Source: Erythrobacter litoralis (lineage in GTDB: Bacteria > Pseudomonadota > Alphaproteobacteria > Sphingomonadales > Sphingomonadaceae). From it: DNA of 64,000 nucleotides. The notes under the pieces were generated by a model, which ran no database searches, was not told where the DNA came from, and saw only the letters and a program-made list of their open reading frames with translations. The translations under genes were made by a program, and so were the position numbers. This document shows positions 9,402 through 18,542 of this stretch, piece by piece (the stretch's first letter is position 1; each line of letters opens with the position of its first letter). The stretch lies in contig NZ_CP017057.1 of the NCBI RefSeq assembly GCF_001719165.1, forward strand, positions 1,984,001 to 2,048,000, read 5' to 3'.

Positions 9402-9440
9402 TGATCTACCCTCCCTTTGTCCCGCCGTCGCCCGATGCCA

Positions 9441-11135
9441 TCACCGCCGCTTGTAGATCGTGGTCCCTTCCTTGATCGTCTCCTCGACCGTGATCCGGTC
9501 GATGGTCTCGGGGTCCACCGCAGTCGGATCGGCGGAAAGAATTACGAAATCGGCAAGCTTGCCGACCGCCAGCGAGCCTTTGCGGTCTTCCTCGAAGTGC
9601 TGAAAGGCGGGCCAGATCGTCATCGCCTTCAAGGCCGTGATCACGTCCATGCGGTGTTGCGGGCCGAGGATGTCGCCGCTGCGCGAGCGGCGCGTGACCG
9701 TCGCATCGAGCACGCGCATAGAATCCGGAAAGGCGACGGGCGCATCGTGGTGCGAGGTGAAGATCATCTTGCGCTCGCGCACCCAGCCGGTGGGCGAGAT
9801 GTTTTCGGCATCGACCGGCCCGACCGTATGATCGCGGTGCCAGTCGCCCCAATAGAAGGTGTGCATCGGGAACAGCGAGGGGATGACACCCAGCCGGTCG
9901 AACGCGGCGATCTGCTCCTTGCGCAGGAACTGGCCGTGGATCAGCACCGGACGCCGGTCGCCCTTACCGTGGCGGTCCTCGGCCTGGCCCAGCGCCCCGA
10001 TCAGCAGGTCGTGCGCGGCCTCTCCGTTCGAATGGGTGAGCAGCTGGACGTCGTTGGCATAGGCCCACTCGGTCGCTGCGAACACCTGTTCGCGGGTGAC
10101 GGCCGCATAGCCCGCATAGTCGGGCGGATAATCGCCGACCGGATCGTAATAGGGCTTGTCGCGCCAGCCAGTGAAGCCTTGCGGCGATCCATCGATGGTA
10201 AGCTTGCCGCCGCCCACGCGAAAGCGGCCGACATAGTCCGGCGCGGACTTCGCCTTGGCCATGTCGCGATCGACCAGGACGTCGATATAAGCGACCACGT
10301 CGATCGGCAGGCGGCCTGCTGCGGCGGCCCCTTCGAGCAAGGCGATCGTGCTGCCGGTGGCGCGCCCGTCCTGCGCGGTGGTGTAGCCGAAACGCGCCCA
10401 AAGGTCGGTTCCCGCCTTGACGATCGCCACCGCCGCCGCGGCGTCGAGGGCCGTGAACAGCTTGCCCATATTGCTGAAATGCGCCGCCTCCTCGAGCACG
10501 CCGTCGGGCTCGCCGTCGGCGCGCTTGCGGATGATACCGCCCGCCGGATCGGGCGTTTCGCGGGTAATGTCCATCTTGGCGAGGCCCGCTGAGTTCGTCG
10601 CGCCGAAATGCCCGGACTGGTGGATGAGATAGATGGGAACAGTCGAGGACACCGTGTCCAGCTCGTCGCGCGTCGGATGGCGCGCCTCTGCTAGGGTGGC
10701 ATTGTCGTAGCCGAAGCCGATGATGATGCCGTAGCGATCGACGATCGCCTTGTTGTCGCGCATCCACTGGCGCAGCACCTCGAGCAGCGATGGAATATCC
10801 TTCACCGTACCATCGGGCGGCGCCAGCAGATTGGCGCCAAGCGCCTGCACGCCGCCGCCGGTGACATGGCCATGGGCATCGACGAAACCGGGCAGCAGCG
10901 TCCTGCCGTCGAGGTCGGTGATCTCGGTCTGCGGTCCCTTGAACTTCATCACCTCGGCGCTTGTGCCGACGGCGACGATCCTGCCGTCCTCCTCGGCGAT
11001 CGCCTCGGCCCGCATGGCATCGTCTTCCATGGTGATGATCGGGCCCCCGGTCCATATGCGGTCGGCAGTCTGTGCCGAAGCGATGGTGCCGATCGACAGC
11101 ATCAGGGCTGCAGCGCCTGTCCGGAATGCACGCAT
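9441..11135 (-). CDS. Secreted amidohydrolase, YtcJ-like (amidohydrolase 3 family)
   Basis: The product (about 564 residues) has a signal peptide ending in IASAQT, then the metal-dependent hydrolase fold. The first metal motif appears as DAHGHVTGGG, and THSNGEAAH and LIHGQFL supply later histidines. The C-terminal segment returns to the small beta domain (LADFVILSADP). Family members hydrolyse amide or related bonds in diverse small molecules, and the substrate is unknown. The ATG at 11135 has AAGGGA six bases upstream; an alternative ATG lies five codons earlier at 11150. It has its own promoter space, next to a Crp/Fnr regulator gene that might control it. Confidence 0.88.
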   Translation of the reverse strand: MRAFRTGAAALMLSIGTIASAQTADRIWTGGPIITMEDDAMRAEAIAEEDGRIVAVGTSAEVMKFKGPQTEITDLDGRTLLPGFVDAHGHVTGGGVQALGANLLAPPDGTVKDIPSLLEVLRQWMRDNKAIVDRYGIIIGFGYDNATLAEARHPTRDELDTVSSTVPIYLIHQSGHFGATNSAGLAKMDITRETPDPAGGIIRKRADGEPDGVLEEAAHFSNMGKLFTALDAAAAVAIVKAGTDLWARFGYTTAQDGRATGSTIALLEGAAAAGRLPIDVVAYIDVLVDRDMAKAKSAPDYVGRFRVGGGKLTIDGSPQGFTGWRDKPYYDPVGDYPPDYAGYAAVTREQVFAATEWAYANDVQLLTHSNGEAAHDLLIGALGQAEDRHGKGDRRPVLIHGQFLRKEQIAAFDRLGVIPSLFPMHTFYWGDWHRDHTVGPVDAENISPTGWVRERKMIFTSHHDAPVAFPDSMRVLDATVTRRSRSGDILGPQHRMDVITALKAMTIWPAFQHFEEDRKGSLAVGKLADFVILSADPTAVDPETIDRITVEETIKEGTTIYKRR

Positions 11136-11261
11136 CGTGGTTCCCTTCATGTCGGGTCGCTCCCTGCGACCTCGAAATTGAAGATAGCGCTAATGGAACG
11201 ACAGCAATGTCGAATTTTCTACAATCGAGCCGGTGCGTGGATTATTCGGGCGCCGATGGAG

Positions 11262-11978
11262 TCAGGCAACGGTTCTGCTGGTCTCGAACCAGGCTTCCAG
11301 ACCTGCTCGATCCTCAACCGCAATCCGGCCATATCCGACCTCGACAAGGCCGCGCTGCGCAAGCACGCGGAGCGTCCTGCTGACCGAGGCGCGCGATGCA
11401 TTTGCCATCTCTCCCAGCTCGCTTTGGGACAACGGCAAGGAGTCCTTGCCCGACCCCGGCTCGCACAGCCGCAACAGCACCGCGGCGATCCGCCGATCCG
11501 CCTCGGGGACAAGCAGTTCGGCGACAAGGCCAGCGATATGGTTCGACTGGAGCTGGGCCAGTCCGGCGAGCCGCTGCGGCAGGTCCGGGAACGCTTCGCG
11601 AAGCCGCCAGAGCTCGGTATCGCCGAGACTGATGAGTTCGCTCGGCTCGCGGGCCACGAAGGAAAGGATCCGTTCGCTCCCGATGAGCTGCGGTCCCATG
11701 CCGAACCATTGGCCGGGGCCGATGATGGTGCCGAGTACCGGCATGTGCTGGCGGTGACTGGTCAGGCAGCCAATACTGCCGCTCACGATGCCGAGGATCC
11801 GGCGGTCATCGTCGCCTTCGAAGCCGATCGGATACCTGCGCCCGTAGAACGCGCGCCTGCCGACAGCGATCAAATGCTGCCTGAAGGCGGCGGGCTGACG
11901 TGAGAGCCACGCGCCGGCGAATAGGCCGGCGAAATGGCCATCACCAGGCGCGCCTCGTGCGTCGTGGATCGGTTCCAT
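11262..11978 (-). CDS. Crp/Fnr family transcriptional regulator
   Basis: The 238-residue protein has an N-terminal cyclic-nucleotide-binding-like beta-roll (about residues 30-145) and a C-terminal winged helix. The recognition region reads [26 protein letters not shown], split here as LPLSQSELGEMA then [14 protein letters not shown] (about residues 180-205). No cysteine cluster for an Fnr-type iron-sulfur centre is visible at the N-terminus, and the cAMP-binding Arg-Ser pair is not evident, so the effector is unknown. It lies upstream of the amidohydrolase gene on the same strand with a 110-base gap, suggesting local control. Confidence 0.88.
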   Translation of the reverse strand: MEPIHDARGAPGDGHFAGLFAGAWLSRQPAAFRQHLIAVGRRAFYGRRYPIGFEGDDDRRILGIVSGSIGCLTSHRQHMPVLGTIIGPGQWFGMGPQLIGSERILSFVAREPSELISLGDTELWRLREAFPDLPQRLAGLAQLQSNHIAGLVAELLVPEADRRIAAVLLRLCEPGSGKDSLPLSQSELGEMANASRASVSRTLRVLAQRGLVEVGYGRIAVEDRAGLEAWFETSRTVA

Positions 11979-12344
11979 GCGCAGGAGAATAGCGAGGGTT
12001 TCCCCGCGCCCTCAATGGAATTGTTCGGCGGCTATGACTTCCACTTCGCCCAATTCGGCCCGAGGCTCGCCCTCCTGTCATGTTGGGTGAAGCAAATAGC
12101 GACTGCGCCCCGTTGGAAACCCGCAACGGGGTTTCAGCAAGCGATCCGGAAGCCGCAGCGCGACGTTCGCGTTTCGCTGCCGGAGGCCCACAACGCCGCC
12201 TCACGCGCGGATATGAACGCTCAAGCGTTTACACCGATTTCGCCGCCAATTGAGAGGAATGGAGACCCTTTGCGCCGGTTTACAGCGGGAAAGGCAGGAG
12301 CGTTCGGTGGCTGTCAGCTTGGCAAGCCGTCGCCCGACCGACGT
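11979..12344. other. Gene-free stretch between the Crp/Fnr gene and tRNA-Met, with one hairpin
   Basis: No protein frame here has a recognisable product. One perfect 8-base inverted repeat, CCCCGTTG (12108-12115) and CAACGGGG (12124-12131), can form a hairpin; GAAACCC and GGGTTTC overlap it and could form an alternative. No T-run follows on either strand, so it is not a convincing terminator. The region should include the promoter of the regulator gene and, if the tRNA-island reading is right, the island junction. Confidence 0.5.
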
Positions 12345-12421
12345 TGGTAGCGGAGGAGGGACTCGAACCCCCGACACGCGGATTATGATTCCGCTGCTCT
12401 AACCACCTGAGCTACTCCGCC
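12345..12421 (-). tRNA. tRNA-Met (CAU), elongator type
   Basis: The minus strand folds into a complete cloverleaf with encoded CCA. The acceptor GGCGGAG pairs with CTCCGCT (one G-U), the D arm is GCTCAGGTGGTTAGAGC, the anticodon arm GCGGA-ATCATAA-TCCGC and the T loop TTCGAGT. Anticodon CAU also occurs in initiator tRNA and in lysidine-modified tRNA-Ile. The initiator is excluded because it lacks the three G-C pairs in the anticodon stem. Elongator Met is the best reading, with tRNA-Ile2 not fully excluded. Confidence 0.9.
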
Positions 12422-12510
12422 CCGTTCGGGATTCGCGCCGGCAGCCGGGCCGGGCGAGCGGCGCGTTTAGGCCCCCCCTCGCCCCCGGTCAAGCACTTGT
12501 GCACACCCCC

Positions 12511-13029
12511 TCAGGCGCGCTCCTTTCCGCGGAACGGCATGCGCTTCTCGTGGCTCCACGGACCGCCTTCGTAGCGGTGCAGGTCGAGGGCGGGGAAGGC
12601 AAAGCCGCGCGGGTCGACCTGCGGCGCGAGAGCCGCCTGAAGGGCGCGGGCCTCCTCCTTCGTCACCTTGTTCTGGATCGTGATGTGCAGGCGCGGTTCG
12701 TGAAGGTCCTGGTCGGTCAGGGTGCCGTGGAAATGCTCGGCGATAAGCGAGCGAAGACGCAGCAATTCCTCACTTTCGAGCGCGATCGCGGTTCCCTTGC
12801 CAAGGTCCATGAGGCCGGTGATCCGCGCGGTCGGAGCCGCGAATTCGCGCACGATGCCGGGCAGGAAATCCTTCAGTTCATCGAGCAGCGAAGGGGCAAA
12901 GGCATGGAACAGCGTGACATGGGCGTGAAGGTGATTGCGCTCCGGGGGAAAGTGGGCGCGGCGCAGGCCCTCTGCCCAGCCCTGTATGTCGGGCGGCAGG
13001 ACGGCGGTGACGATGAAAGGGCGGGACAT
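12511..13029 (-). CDS. 2'-5' RNA ligase family protein (LigT-like phosphoesterase)
   Basis: The 172-residue protein carries the two HxT/S-type motifs of the 2H phosphoesterase superfamily, HVTLF (about residue 37) and HITIQ (about residue 114), at the expected spacing. Related proteins hydrolyse 2',3'-cyclic phosphates at RNA ends or join 2'-5' RNA ends. The biological substrate in bacteria is generally unclear. It follows mltG on the same strand with a 54-base gap and may be the last gene of that transcript. Confidence 0.85.
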   Translation of the reverse strand: MSRPFIVTAVLPPDIQGWAEGLRRAHFPPERNHLHAHVTLFHAFAPSLLDELKDFLPGIVREFAAPTARITGLMDLGKGTAIALESEELLRLRSLIAEHFHGTLTDQDLHEPRLHITIQNKVTKEEARALQAALAPQVDPRGFAFPALDLHRYEGGPWSHEKRMPFRGKERA

Positions 13030-13083
13030 GCGCGGACAGCTAGCACGACATGACGGGCGCGTTCCAGCCGCCCGCGATCCGGC

Positions 13084-14052
13084 CTACATCTCGCCGCGCT
13101 CACGCCGCAGCGCATACCATTCCGCGACGTTCGCATTGTGCTCTTCCAGCGTGTCGGCAAAGACGTGGCCGCCGGTCCCGTCCGCCACCATGAACAGCGC
13201 GCTGGTATCGGCCGGGTCCAGCACCGCCGCGATGCTCTCGCGCCCCGGATTGGTGATCGGGCCTTCGGGCAGGCCGACGCGGGTATAGGTGTTGTAGCCG
13301 TTCACAGCCGCGATCTCGGACTGGCGGATGCGGCGGCCCAACGGCTTGCCCTTGGTGATCGGATAGATGATCGTCGGGTCGGCCTGGAGCAGCATGCCCT
13401 GCCGGACCCGGTTCGAATAGAGCCCGGCGACCATGCGGCGTTCGGACGGCTTGCCGGTTTCCTTTTCCACGATCGAGGCGAGGATCAGCGCCTCACGCAT
13501 GGTATCGACCGCGATGTCGGGGGCGCGTTTCGCCCAGGCTTCGGCGAGGTAGCGGTCCATCGCAGCCTGCATCCGCTCCACCAGTTCGGCCCGCGACTGC
13601 CCGCGTTCGAAGAAATAGGTGTCGGGCAGAATCGAACCTTCGCTCGGCACGTCGATCTCGCCGGTGAGGAGTTCTTCGGCCATCAGCCGTTCCCACACCA
13701 TGATCGAAGGCATGCCCTCTGGCACGGTGACAAAGCGGCGGATAACGTCGCCGGACTGGAATTTTTCGAGGATCTGCGACTGGCTCATGCCCGCAGCGAG
13801 GCGGAATTCGCCCGCCTGGATCGGCTCGGACGAACCGAACAGGCGGGCGGTAAGGATAAAGCCGTCGGCCGAGGAAACGAGCCCTTCCGCCTCGAGCTTG
13901 TCCGCCACCGCGCTGACCGAAGCGCCCGAGGGGATGATGAAGGCGGTGTCCTCCTCGATCGTCGCCTCGCCGAGCTGGGCGAACGCGAACCACGTGCCTG
14001 CGCCGATGAGGGCGAGGATCAAAAGCAGGACGAGAAGGCCCTTGCGGCCCAC
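13084..14052 (-). CDS. mltG: Endolytic murein transglycosylase MltG
   Basis: The 322-residue protein has a single N-terminal membrane anchor and the YceG/MltG fold. The catalytic glutamate lies in ASIVEKETG (about residue 197), and the downstream QADPTIIYP and YNTYTRVGLPEGPI(S/T)NPG motifs match the family. It cleaves nascent peptidoglycan strands within the periplasm and helps set glycan length. Its start follows the fabF stop by four bases, the usual alphaproteobacterial acpP-fabF-mltG order. Confidence 0.95.
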   Translation of the reverse strand: MGRKGLLVLLLILALIGAGTWFAFAQLGEATIEEDTAFIIPSGASVSAVADKLEAEGLVSSADGFILTARLFGSSEPIQAGEFRLAAGMSQSQILEKFQSGDVIRRFVTVPEGMPSIMVWERLMAEELLTGEIDVPSEGSILPDTYFFERGQSRAELVERMQAAMDRYLAEAWAKRAPDIAVDTMREALILASIVEKETGKPSERRMVAGLYSNRVRQGMLLQADPTIIYPITKGKPLGRRIRQSEIAAVNGYNTYTRVGLPEGPITNPGRESIAAVLDPADTSALFMVADGTGGHVFADTLEEHNANVAEWYALRRERGEM

Positions 14053-14056
14053 CGCG

Positions 14057-15316
14057 TCAGTCCACCTTCTGCATGATCAGCGAGGCATTGGTCCCGCCGA
14101 AACCGAAGCTGTTGTTGAGCACCGCGCGCACTTCACGTTCCCGCGCCTTCAGCGGCACTAGGTCGATGCCCTCGGTCCCTTCGTCCGGGTCGGTGAGGTT
14201 GAGCGTTGGGGGCACCACCCCGTCGCGCATGGCGAGGATGCAGAACACCGCCTCGACCGCGCCCGCGCCGCCCAGCAGGTGGCCGATCGCGCTCTTGGTC
14301 GAGCTCATCGATGCGCCGCCCAGATCGTCGCCCAGCACGCGCTTTACCGCGGCGAGTTCGATCGTGTCGGCCATGGTGCTGGTGCCATGGGCGTTGACAT
14401 AATCGATGTCGCCCGGGCCCAGTCCCGCCTTTTTCAAGGCCATGCGCATGGCGAGTTCGGCGCCCTTGCCTTCGGGGTGCGGGGCGGTGACGTGATAGGC
14501 ATCACCCGACAGGCCATAGCCCGTGACCTCGGCATAGATATGCGCGCCGCGCGCCTTGGCGCGTTCGTATTCCTCGAGCACGACGATGCCTGCGCCCTCG
14601 CCCATGACAAAACCTTCGCGGGCCTTGTCATAGGGGCGGCTCGCCTCGGTCGGGCGATCGTTGAAGCTGGTGTTGAGCGCGCGCGCCTGCGCGAAACCGG
14701 CAATGCCGAGCGGATTGATCGTGCCTTCCGCGCCGCCCGCCAGCATCACGTCGGCATCGTCCATCGCGATCATGCGCGCGGCATCGCCGATCGAATGCGC
14801 GCCGGTCGAACAGGCGGTGACGACCGCGTGGTTGGGCCCCATGAAGCCGTATTTGATCTGCACCTGCCCGGTGACGAGATTGATCAGGCGGCCATGGACG
14901 AAATGCGGGGAAACCCGGCCAGGGCCGCGTTCGTGCAGGTTGACGCTTTCGAGTTCGATCCCCGGAAGGCCGCCGATCCCCGCCCCGATCGAACAGCCGG
15001 TGCGCAGTTTCTCTTCTTCGGTCATGTCGGTGAGACCGGCATCTTCCAGAGCCTGTCCGGCAGCATCGATCCCGTAGACGATGAAGGGATCGACCTGGCG
15101 CTGGATCTTCGGATCGACCCGCTTGTCGGGGTCAAAGCCCCATTCATGGTCCTTGGGCTTCACCTCGCAGGCGATGGTGCATTTCTGGTTCGAGGCGTCG
15201 AATCGGGTGATCTGGCCCGCCCCGCTTTTACCCGCGATCAGGTTCCGCCAGCACGTCTCCACGTCCGCCCCAAGCGGGGTGACGAGACCGAGCCCGGTTA
15301 CAACCACACGGCGCAT
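14057..15316 (-). CDS. fabF: Beta-ketoacyl-ACP synthase II
   Basis: The 419-residue protein has the thiolase fold with the KAS I/II catalytic triad: Cys about 169 in VTACSTGAHS, His about 308 in NAHGTST, and His about 344 in KSAIGHLLGGAG. The C-terminal NNSFGFGGTNAS signature is intact. It condenses malonyl-ACP with long-chain acyl-ACP in fatty acid elongation. It lies between acpP and mltG, with a terminator-like hairpin in the acpP-fabF gap that would lower fabF expression relative to acpP. Confidence 0.97.
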   Translation of the reverse strand: MRRVVVTGLGLVTPLGADVETCWRNLIAGKSGAGQITRFDASNQKCTIACEVKPKDHEWGFDPDKRVDPKIQRQVDPFIVYGIDAAGQALEDAGLTDMTEEEKLRTGCSIGAGIGGLPGIELESVNLHERGPGRVSPHFVHGRLINLVTGQVQIKYGFMGPNHAVVTACSTGAHSIGDAARMIAMDDADVMLAGGAEGTINPLGIAGFAQARALNTSFNDRPTEASRPYDKAREGFVMGEGAGIVVLEEYERAKARGAHIYAEVTGYGLSGDAYHVTAPHPEGKGAELAMRMALKKAGLGPGDIDYVNAHGTSTMADTIELAAVKRVLGDDLGGASMSSTKSAIGHLLGGAGAVEAVFCILAMRDGVVPPTLNLTDPDEGTEGIDLVPLKAREREVRAVLNNSFGFGGTNASLIMQKVD

Positions 15317-15378
15317 TGCAATCCCTTTCGTCTCCCGCGCGAAGTTTCACACCCCGCGCGCCGCCCGACCTTCCCGGG

Positions 15379-15422
15379 CATAAAAGCTAAAGGCCCGCAG
15401 CCCGCGTGCGGGGCCCGGGCCT
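15379..15422 (-). terminator. Hairpin between acpP and fabF (terminator or attenuator)
   Basis: On the minus strand AGGCCCG (15422-15416) pairs with CGGGCCT (15397-15391), with further GC-rich pairing inside, followed by TTAGCTTTTATG. It lies 76 bases after the acpP stop and 63 bases before fabF. A partial terminator here would let acpP be expressed far above fabF. Confidence 0.65.
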
Positions 15423-15497
15423 GTCGATCAGCCGCGCGCGCCTCCGTAACGATGCGAAGGGCGCGCCATGCCGGGGGCATAGATCAGCCCCCCAAGG

Positions 15498-15734
15498 TTA
15501 TCCCTTGTGTTCCTCGATATACTTGGTCGCATCGCCCACGGTCGAAATCTTCTCCGCCGCGTCATCAGGGATTTCGACGCCGAATTCTTCTTCGAAAGCC
15601 ATGACTAGTTCGACGATGTCGAGGCTGTCGGCGCCCAGATCGTCGATGAAGCTCGCATCCTGGGTGACCTTGTCGGCCTCGACACCGAGATGCTCGACGA
15701 CAATCTTCTGCACGCGGTCGGCAGTATCGCTCAT
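15498..15734 (-). CDS. acpP: Acyl carrier protein
   Basis: The 78-residue acidic protein contains the DSL motif with Ser37, the site of 4'-phosphopantetheine attachment. It carries growing acyl chains in fatty acid synthesis. The ATG at 15734 is preceded by AGAGGG, and homology begins there; the frame extends 29 codons upstream without similarity. It is the first gene of the acpP-fabF-mltG run. Confidence 0.97.
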   Translation of the reverse strand: MSDTADRVQKIVVEHLGVEADKVTQDASFIDDLGADSLDIVELVMAFEEEFGVEIPDDAAEKISTVGDATKYIEEHKG

Positions 15735-15977
15735 GTGTGTCCCTCTTGTCTGGGGTTTTGCAAAAAATTCAGGCTTGGCCCTAGTCAACGCCGCGAGAGA
15801 GCGCAAGTGGTGATCGGCCATACGGCGGGAGAGCCCGGCCGCGCCCTGCCCCGCTCGGTTCGCCGCGCATCGCGCCCAGCCTGTCCCGCTGCGCGGATAG
15901 GGTTCGGCCCCGCACCGTTAAACACCCGAAAAGGCGGAGAAAAAATCTTTCCGTCAAGCGATTTTGGGAGGACGCCC

Positions 15978-16412
15978 ATGGCGGACACACGGACATTGCA
16001 GGGGCTGACACAGGCGACCTACGACACGCTCGCGGCCTATCGCAGCGCGCATGAGGCGGCGCATACCGGCGCGCTCGAACAGACGCTCGAGAGGCGCATT
16101 TCGGAACGCACGCGCACGGTCAACCTGCTCAACGACGCGCTCGAGAAACGCGGCGGGACGCGCATCGACGATGCCAGCGCCACGGCCCAGGCGGAGGGGC
16201 TGATCCACGCGATCACCGATGCGTTCCAGGACGGCGACGAAGCCGCCGCGCACCGGATCGAGAATGCCGAGACCGAGCTTTGCGAACGTTATGACAAGGC
16301 TCTTGCGGACCAGACGCTCGACACGTCGACCCGCACGACGATCGAACGCGCCGCGCGCGAAGTGCGCGAGGGCGAAAGCTTCAGCCACGTGCTCGAACGG
16401 CAATATGGCTGA
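15978..16412 (+). CDS. DUF2383/PA2169-like four-helix protein, unknown function
   Basis: The 144-residue, almost wholly helical protein shows the pattern LTQATYDTLAAYRSAHE near its start, then an ER-rich helix ending LEKRGGT, and a second helical pair. This resembles the PA2169 (DUF2383) family of ferritin-like four-helix proteins. Metal-ligand residues of true ferritins are not obvious. The ATG at 15978 is chosen because GGGAGG lies seven bases upstream. It is transcribed alone, opposite to acpP, and ends at a strong terminator. Confidence 0.75.
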   Translation: MADTRTLQGLTQATYDTLAAYRSAHEAAHTGALEQTLERRISERTRTVNLLNDALEKRGGTRIDDASATAQAEGLIHAITDAFQDGDEAAAHRIENAETELCERYDKALADQTLDTSTRTTIERAAREVREGESFSHVLERQYG

Positions 16413-16504
16413 ATCAAGGTGACACAATGCAGCGGGGCCAAGGCCTTGACGAGGCACAGCCGACCGTCCCGGAACAATCAGAAAGATAAAGCGAAACACC
16501 TGTT

Positions 16505-16541
16505 CAAAGGGCATCCGGCAGAACCGCCGGGTGCCCTTTTT
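16505..16541. terminator. Rho-independent terminator between convergent genes
   Basis: GGGCATCCGGC (from 16509) pairs with GCCGGGTGCCC (to 16536) across a six-base loop, followed on the plus strand by TTTTT. It ends the DUF2383-like gene. Read from the minus strand, the stem is followed by only a short T-run, so it may also stop aspS transcripts, but less strongly. Confidence 0.85.
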
Positions 16542-16548
16542 CTCGCGC

Positions 16549-18348
16549 TCAGCCCTCCTTCGGCGTTCCCGGCTTCTGCGGAGGCTCGACCACCCGGATC
16601 GCGAGTTCGCGCAGCTGTTTCGGCTCGGCAAGGCCGGGGGCGCCCATCATCAGGTCCTCGCCCTTCTGGTTCATCGGGAAGGCGATGACCTCCCGGATTG
16701 CCTCTTCGCCAGCCAGCAGCATCACGATCCGGTCGATCCCGGGCGCAGAGCCGCCATGCGGCGGTGCGCCCAGCTTGAACGCCTCGATCATGCCGCCGAA
16801 ATTCGCGTCCACGTCCTCGCGCGAATAGCCCGCGATCTCGAACGCCTTGTACATGATTTCCGGCCGATGGTTCCGGATCGCGCCCGAGGAAAGCTCATAG
16901 CCGTTGCACACGATATCGTACTGCCACGCCTTGATCGACAGCGGGTCCTCGTTTTCCAGCGCTTCCATCTCGCCCTGCGGCATCGAGAAGGGGTTGTGGC
17001 TGAAGTCGATCTTTTTCGCGTCCTCGTCCCATTCGTACATCGGAAAATCGACGATCCAGCAGAACTTGAAGCAGTCCTGTTCGATCAGGTCGAGCTGCTC
17101 GCCGACCTGCGTGCGCGCGGCGCCGGCAAGCTTGGCGGCCTCCGCCTCCTTGCCCGCGGCGAAGAACAGGCCGTCATCGGGGCCGAGGCCGAGTTCGTCA
17201 TAGAGCGCCTCCATCCGGTCGGCCCCGTGGTTCTTGGCGATCGGCCCGCCGAATTCGCCGCCCTTGCGGGTGACATAGCCCAATCCGGCATAGCCTTCGG
17301 AACGCGCCCAGTTGTTCATGTCGTCGAAGAACTTGCGGCTCTTTTCCGCCGTGTTCGGCGCAGGCACGACGCGCACCACGCCGCCGCCGCCGACGATCTT
17401 CTCGAACAGGCCGAAGCCCGATTGTTCGAAATGGCTCGTCACGTCGCTGATGACCAGAGGGTTCCTGAGATCCGGCTTGTCGCTGCCGTATTTGAGCATC
17501 GCCTCGGCATAGGGGATGCGCGGGAATTCGCCCGACTTCGTCACCGTCTTGCCTTCCGCGAATTCCTCGAACGTGCCTGCCAGCACCGGCTCCAGCGCCT
17601 GGAACACGTCCTCCTGCGTCACGAAGCTCATTTCGAAATCAAGCTGGTAGAATTCGAGGCTGCGATCGGCGCGAAGGTCCTCGTCGCGGAAACACGGTGC
17701 GATCTGGAAATAGCGGTCGAAGCCTGCGACCATCATCATCTGCTTGAACATCTGCGGCGCCTGGGGAAGCGCGTAGAACCTGCCCGGATGCATGCGGCTG
17801 GGCACGAGGAAGTCGCGCGCGCCTTCGGGGCTGGAAGCGGTGAGGATCGGGGTCTGGAATTCGGTGAAGCCCTGCTCGACCATGCGCCGCCGGATGCTGG
17901 CGATGACCTTGGACCGCAGCATGATATTCGCGTGCATGGTCTCGCGCCGCAGGTCGAGAAAGCGGTATTTGAGCCTGATTTCCTCCGGGTAGTCCTGCTC
18001 GCCCGCAACCGGCATGGGCAGTTCCTCGGCCGCGCTCTGCACGGTGATGGATCGCGCGAAAACCTCGATCTCGCCGGTCGGGATGTTCCGGTTCACCGTT
18101 TCGGGTGTGCGGCTCTTCACCTCGCCGTCGATGGTGACGACCGATTCGGTGCGCAGACGTTCGAGCACCGGAAGGGCCGGCGAATCCTCGTCCGCGACGA
18201 TCTGGGTGATGCCGTAATGGTCGCGCAGGTCGACGAACAGCACCCCGCCATGGTCGCGCTTTCGGTGGACCCAGCCCGACAGACGGACCGTCTCGCCGAC
18301 ATTCTCGGCCGAAAGCTGTGCGCAAGTGTGGGAACGATAGACGTGCAT
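16549..18348 (-). CDS. aspS: Aspartyl-tRNA synthetase
   Basis: The 599-residue class II synthetase has an N-terminal OB-fold anticodon domain ([15 protein letters not shown]), motif 2 ([10 protein letters not shown]), a GAD insertion domain and motif 3 ([12 protein letters not shown]). It charges tRNA-Asp. Bacterial-type AspRS in organisms lacking AsnRS may also charge tRNA-Asn for GatCAB amidation; the window does not show which applies. The gene stands alone on the minus strand. Confidence 0.97.
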   Translation of the reverse strand: MHVYRSHTCAQLSAENVGETVRLSGWVHRKRDHGGVLFVDLRDHYGITQIVADEDSPALPVLERLRTESVVTIDGEVKSRTPETVNRNIPTGEIEVFARSITVQSAAEELPMPVAGEQDYPEEIRLKYRFLDLRRETMHANIMLRSKVIASIRRRMVEQGFTEFQTPILTASSPEGARDFLVPSRMHPGRFYALPQAPQMFKQMMMVAGFDRYFQIAPCFRDEDLRADRSLEFYQLDFEMSFVTQEDVFQALEPVLAGTFEEFAEGKTVTKSGEFPRIPYAEAMLKYGSDKPDLRNPLVISDVTSHFEQSGFGLFEKIVGGGGVVRVVPAPNTAEKSRKFFDDMNNWARSEGYAGLGYVTRKGGEFGGPIAKNHGADRMEALYDELGLGPDDGLFFAAGKEAEAAKLAGAARTQVGEQLDLIEQDCFKFCWIVDFPMYEWDEDAKKIDFSHNPFSMPQGEMEALENEDPLSIKAWQYDIVCNGYELSSGAIRNHRPEIMYKAFEIAGYSREDVDANFGGMIEAFKLGAPPHGGSAPGIDRIVMLLAGEEAIREVIAFPMNQKGEDLMMGAPGLAEPKQLRELAIRVVEPPQKPGTPKEG

Positions 18349-18542
18349 CTAAACTCTTGTCCTGTTCGAGAGTATGGCGCTAAGGGCGCGCCAGCATCTG
18401 GCGCAGGGTCGGTTACGGCCCCAAGCGGATATGCGCGCGCTAACAGGCGAAGCCCGGCTCTTTGTCAAGTCGCGCGACCTCTCCACAAGGGGACCGGCAA
18501 CGGCCCGAGGGCGGCACTCCGCCCACCAACATAATGAGCGAC

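Noticed and set aside
12108..12131. Hairpin downstream of tRNA-Met considered as its terminator.
   Set aside because: The stem is exact, but no T-run follows on the minus strand and it lies more than 200 bases from the tRNA end.
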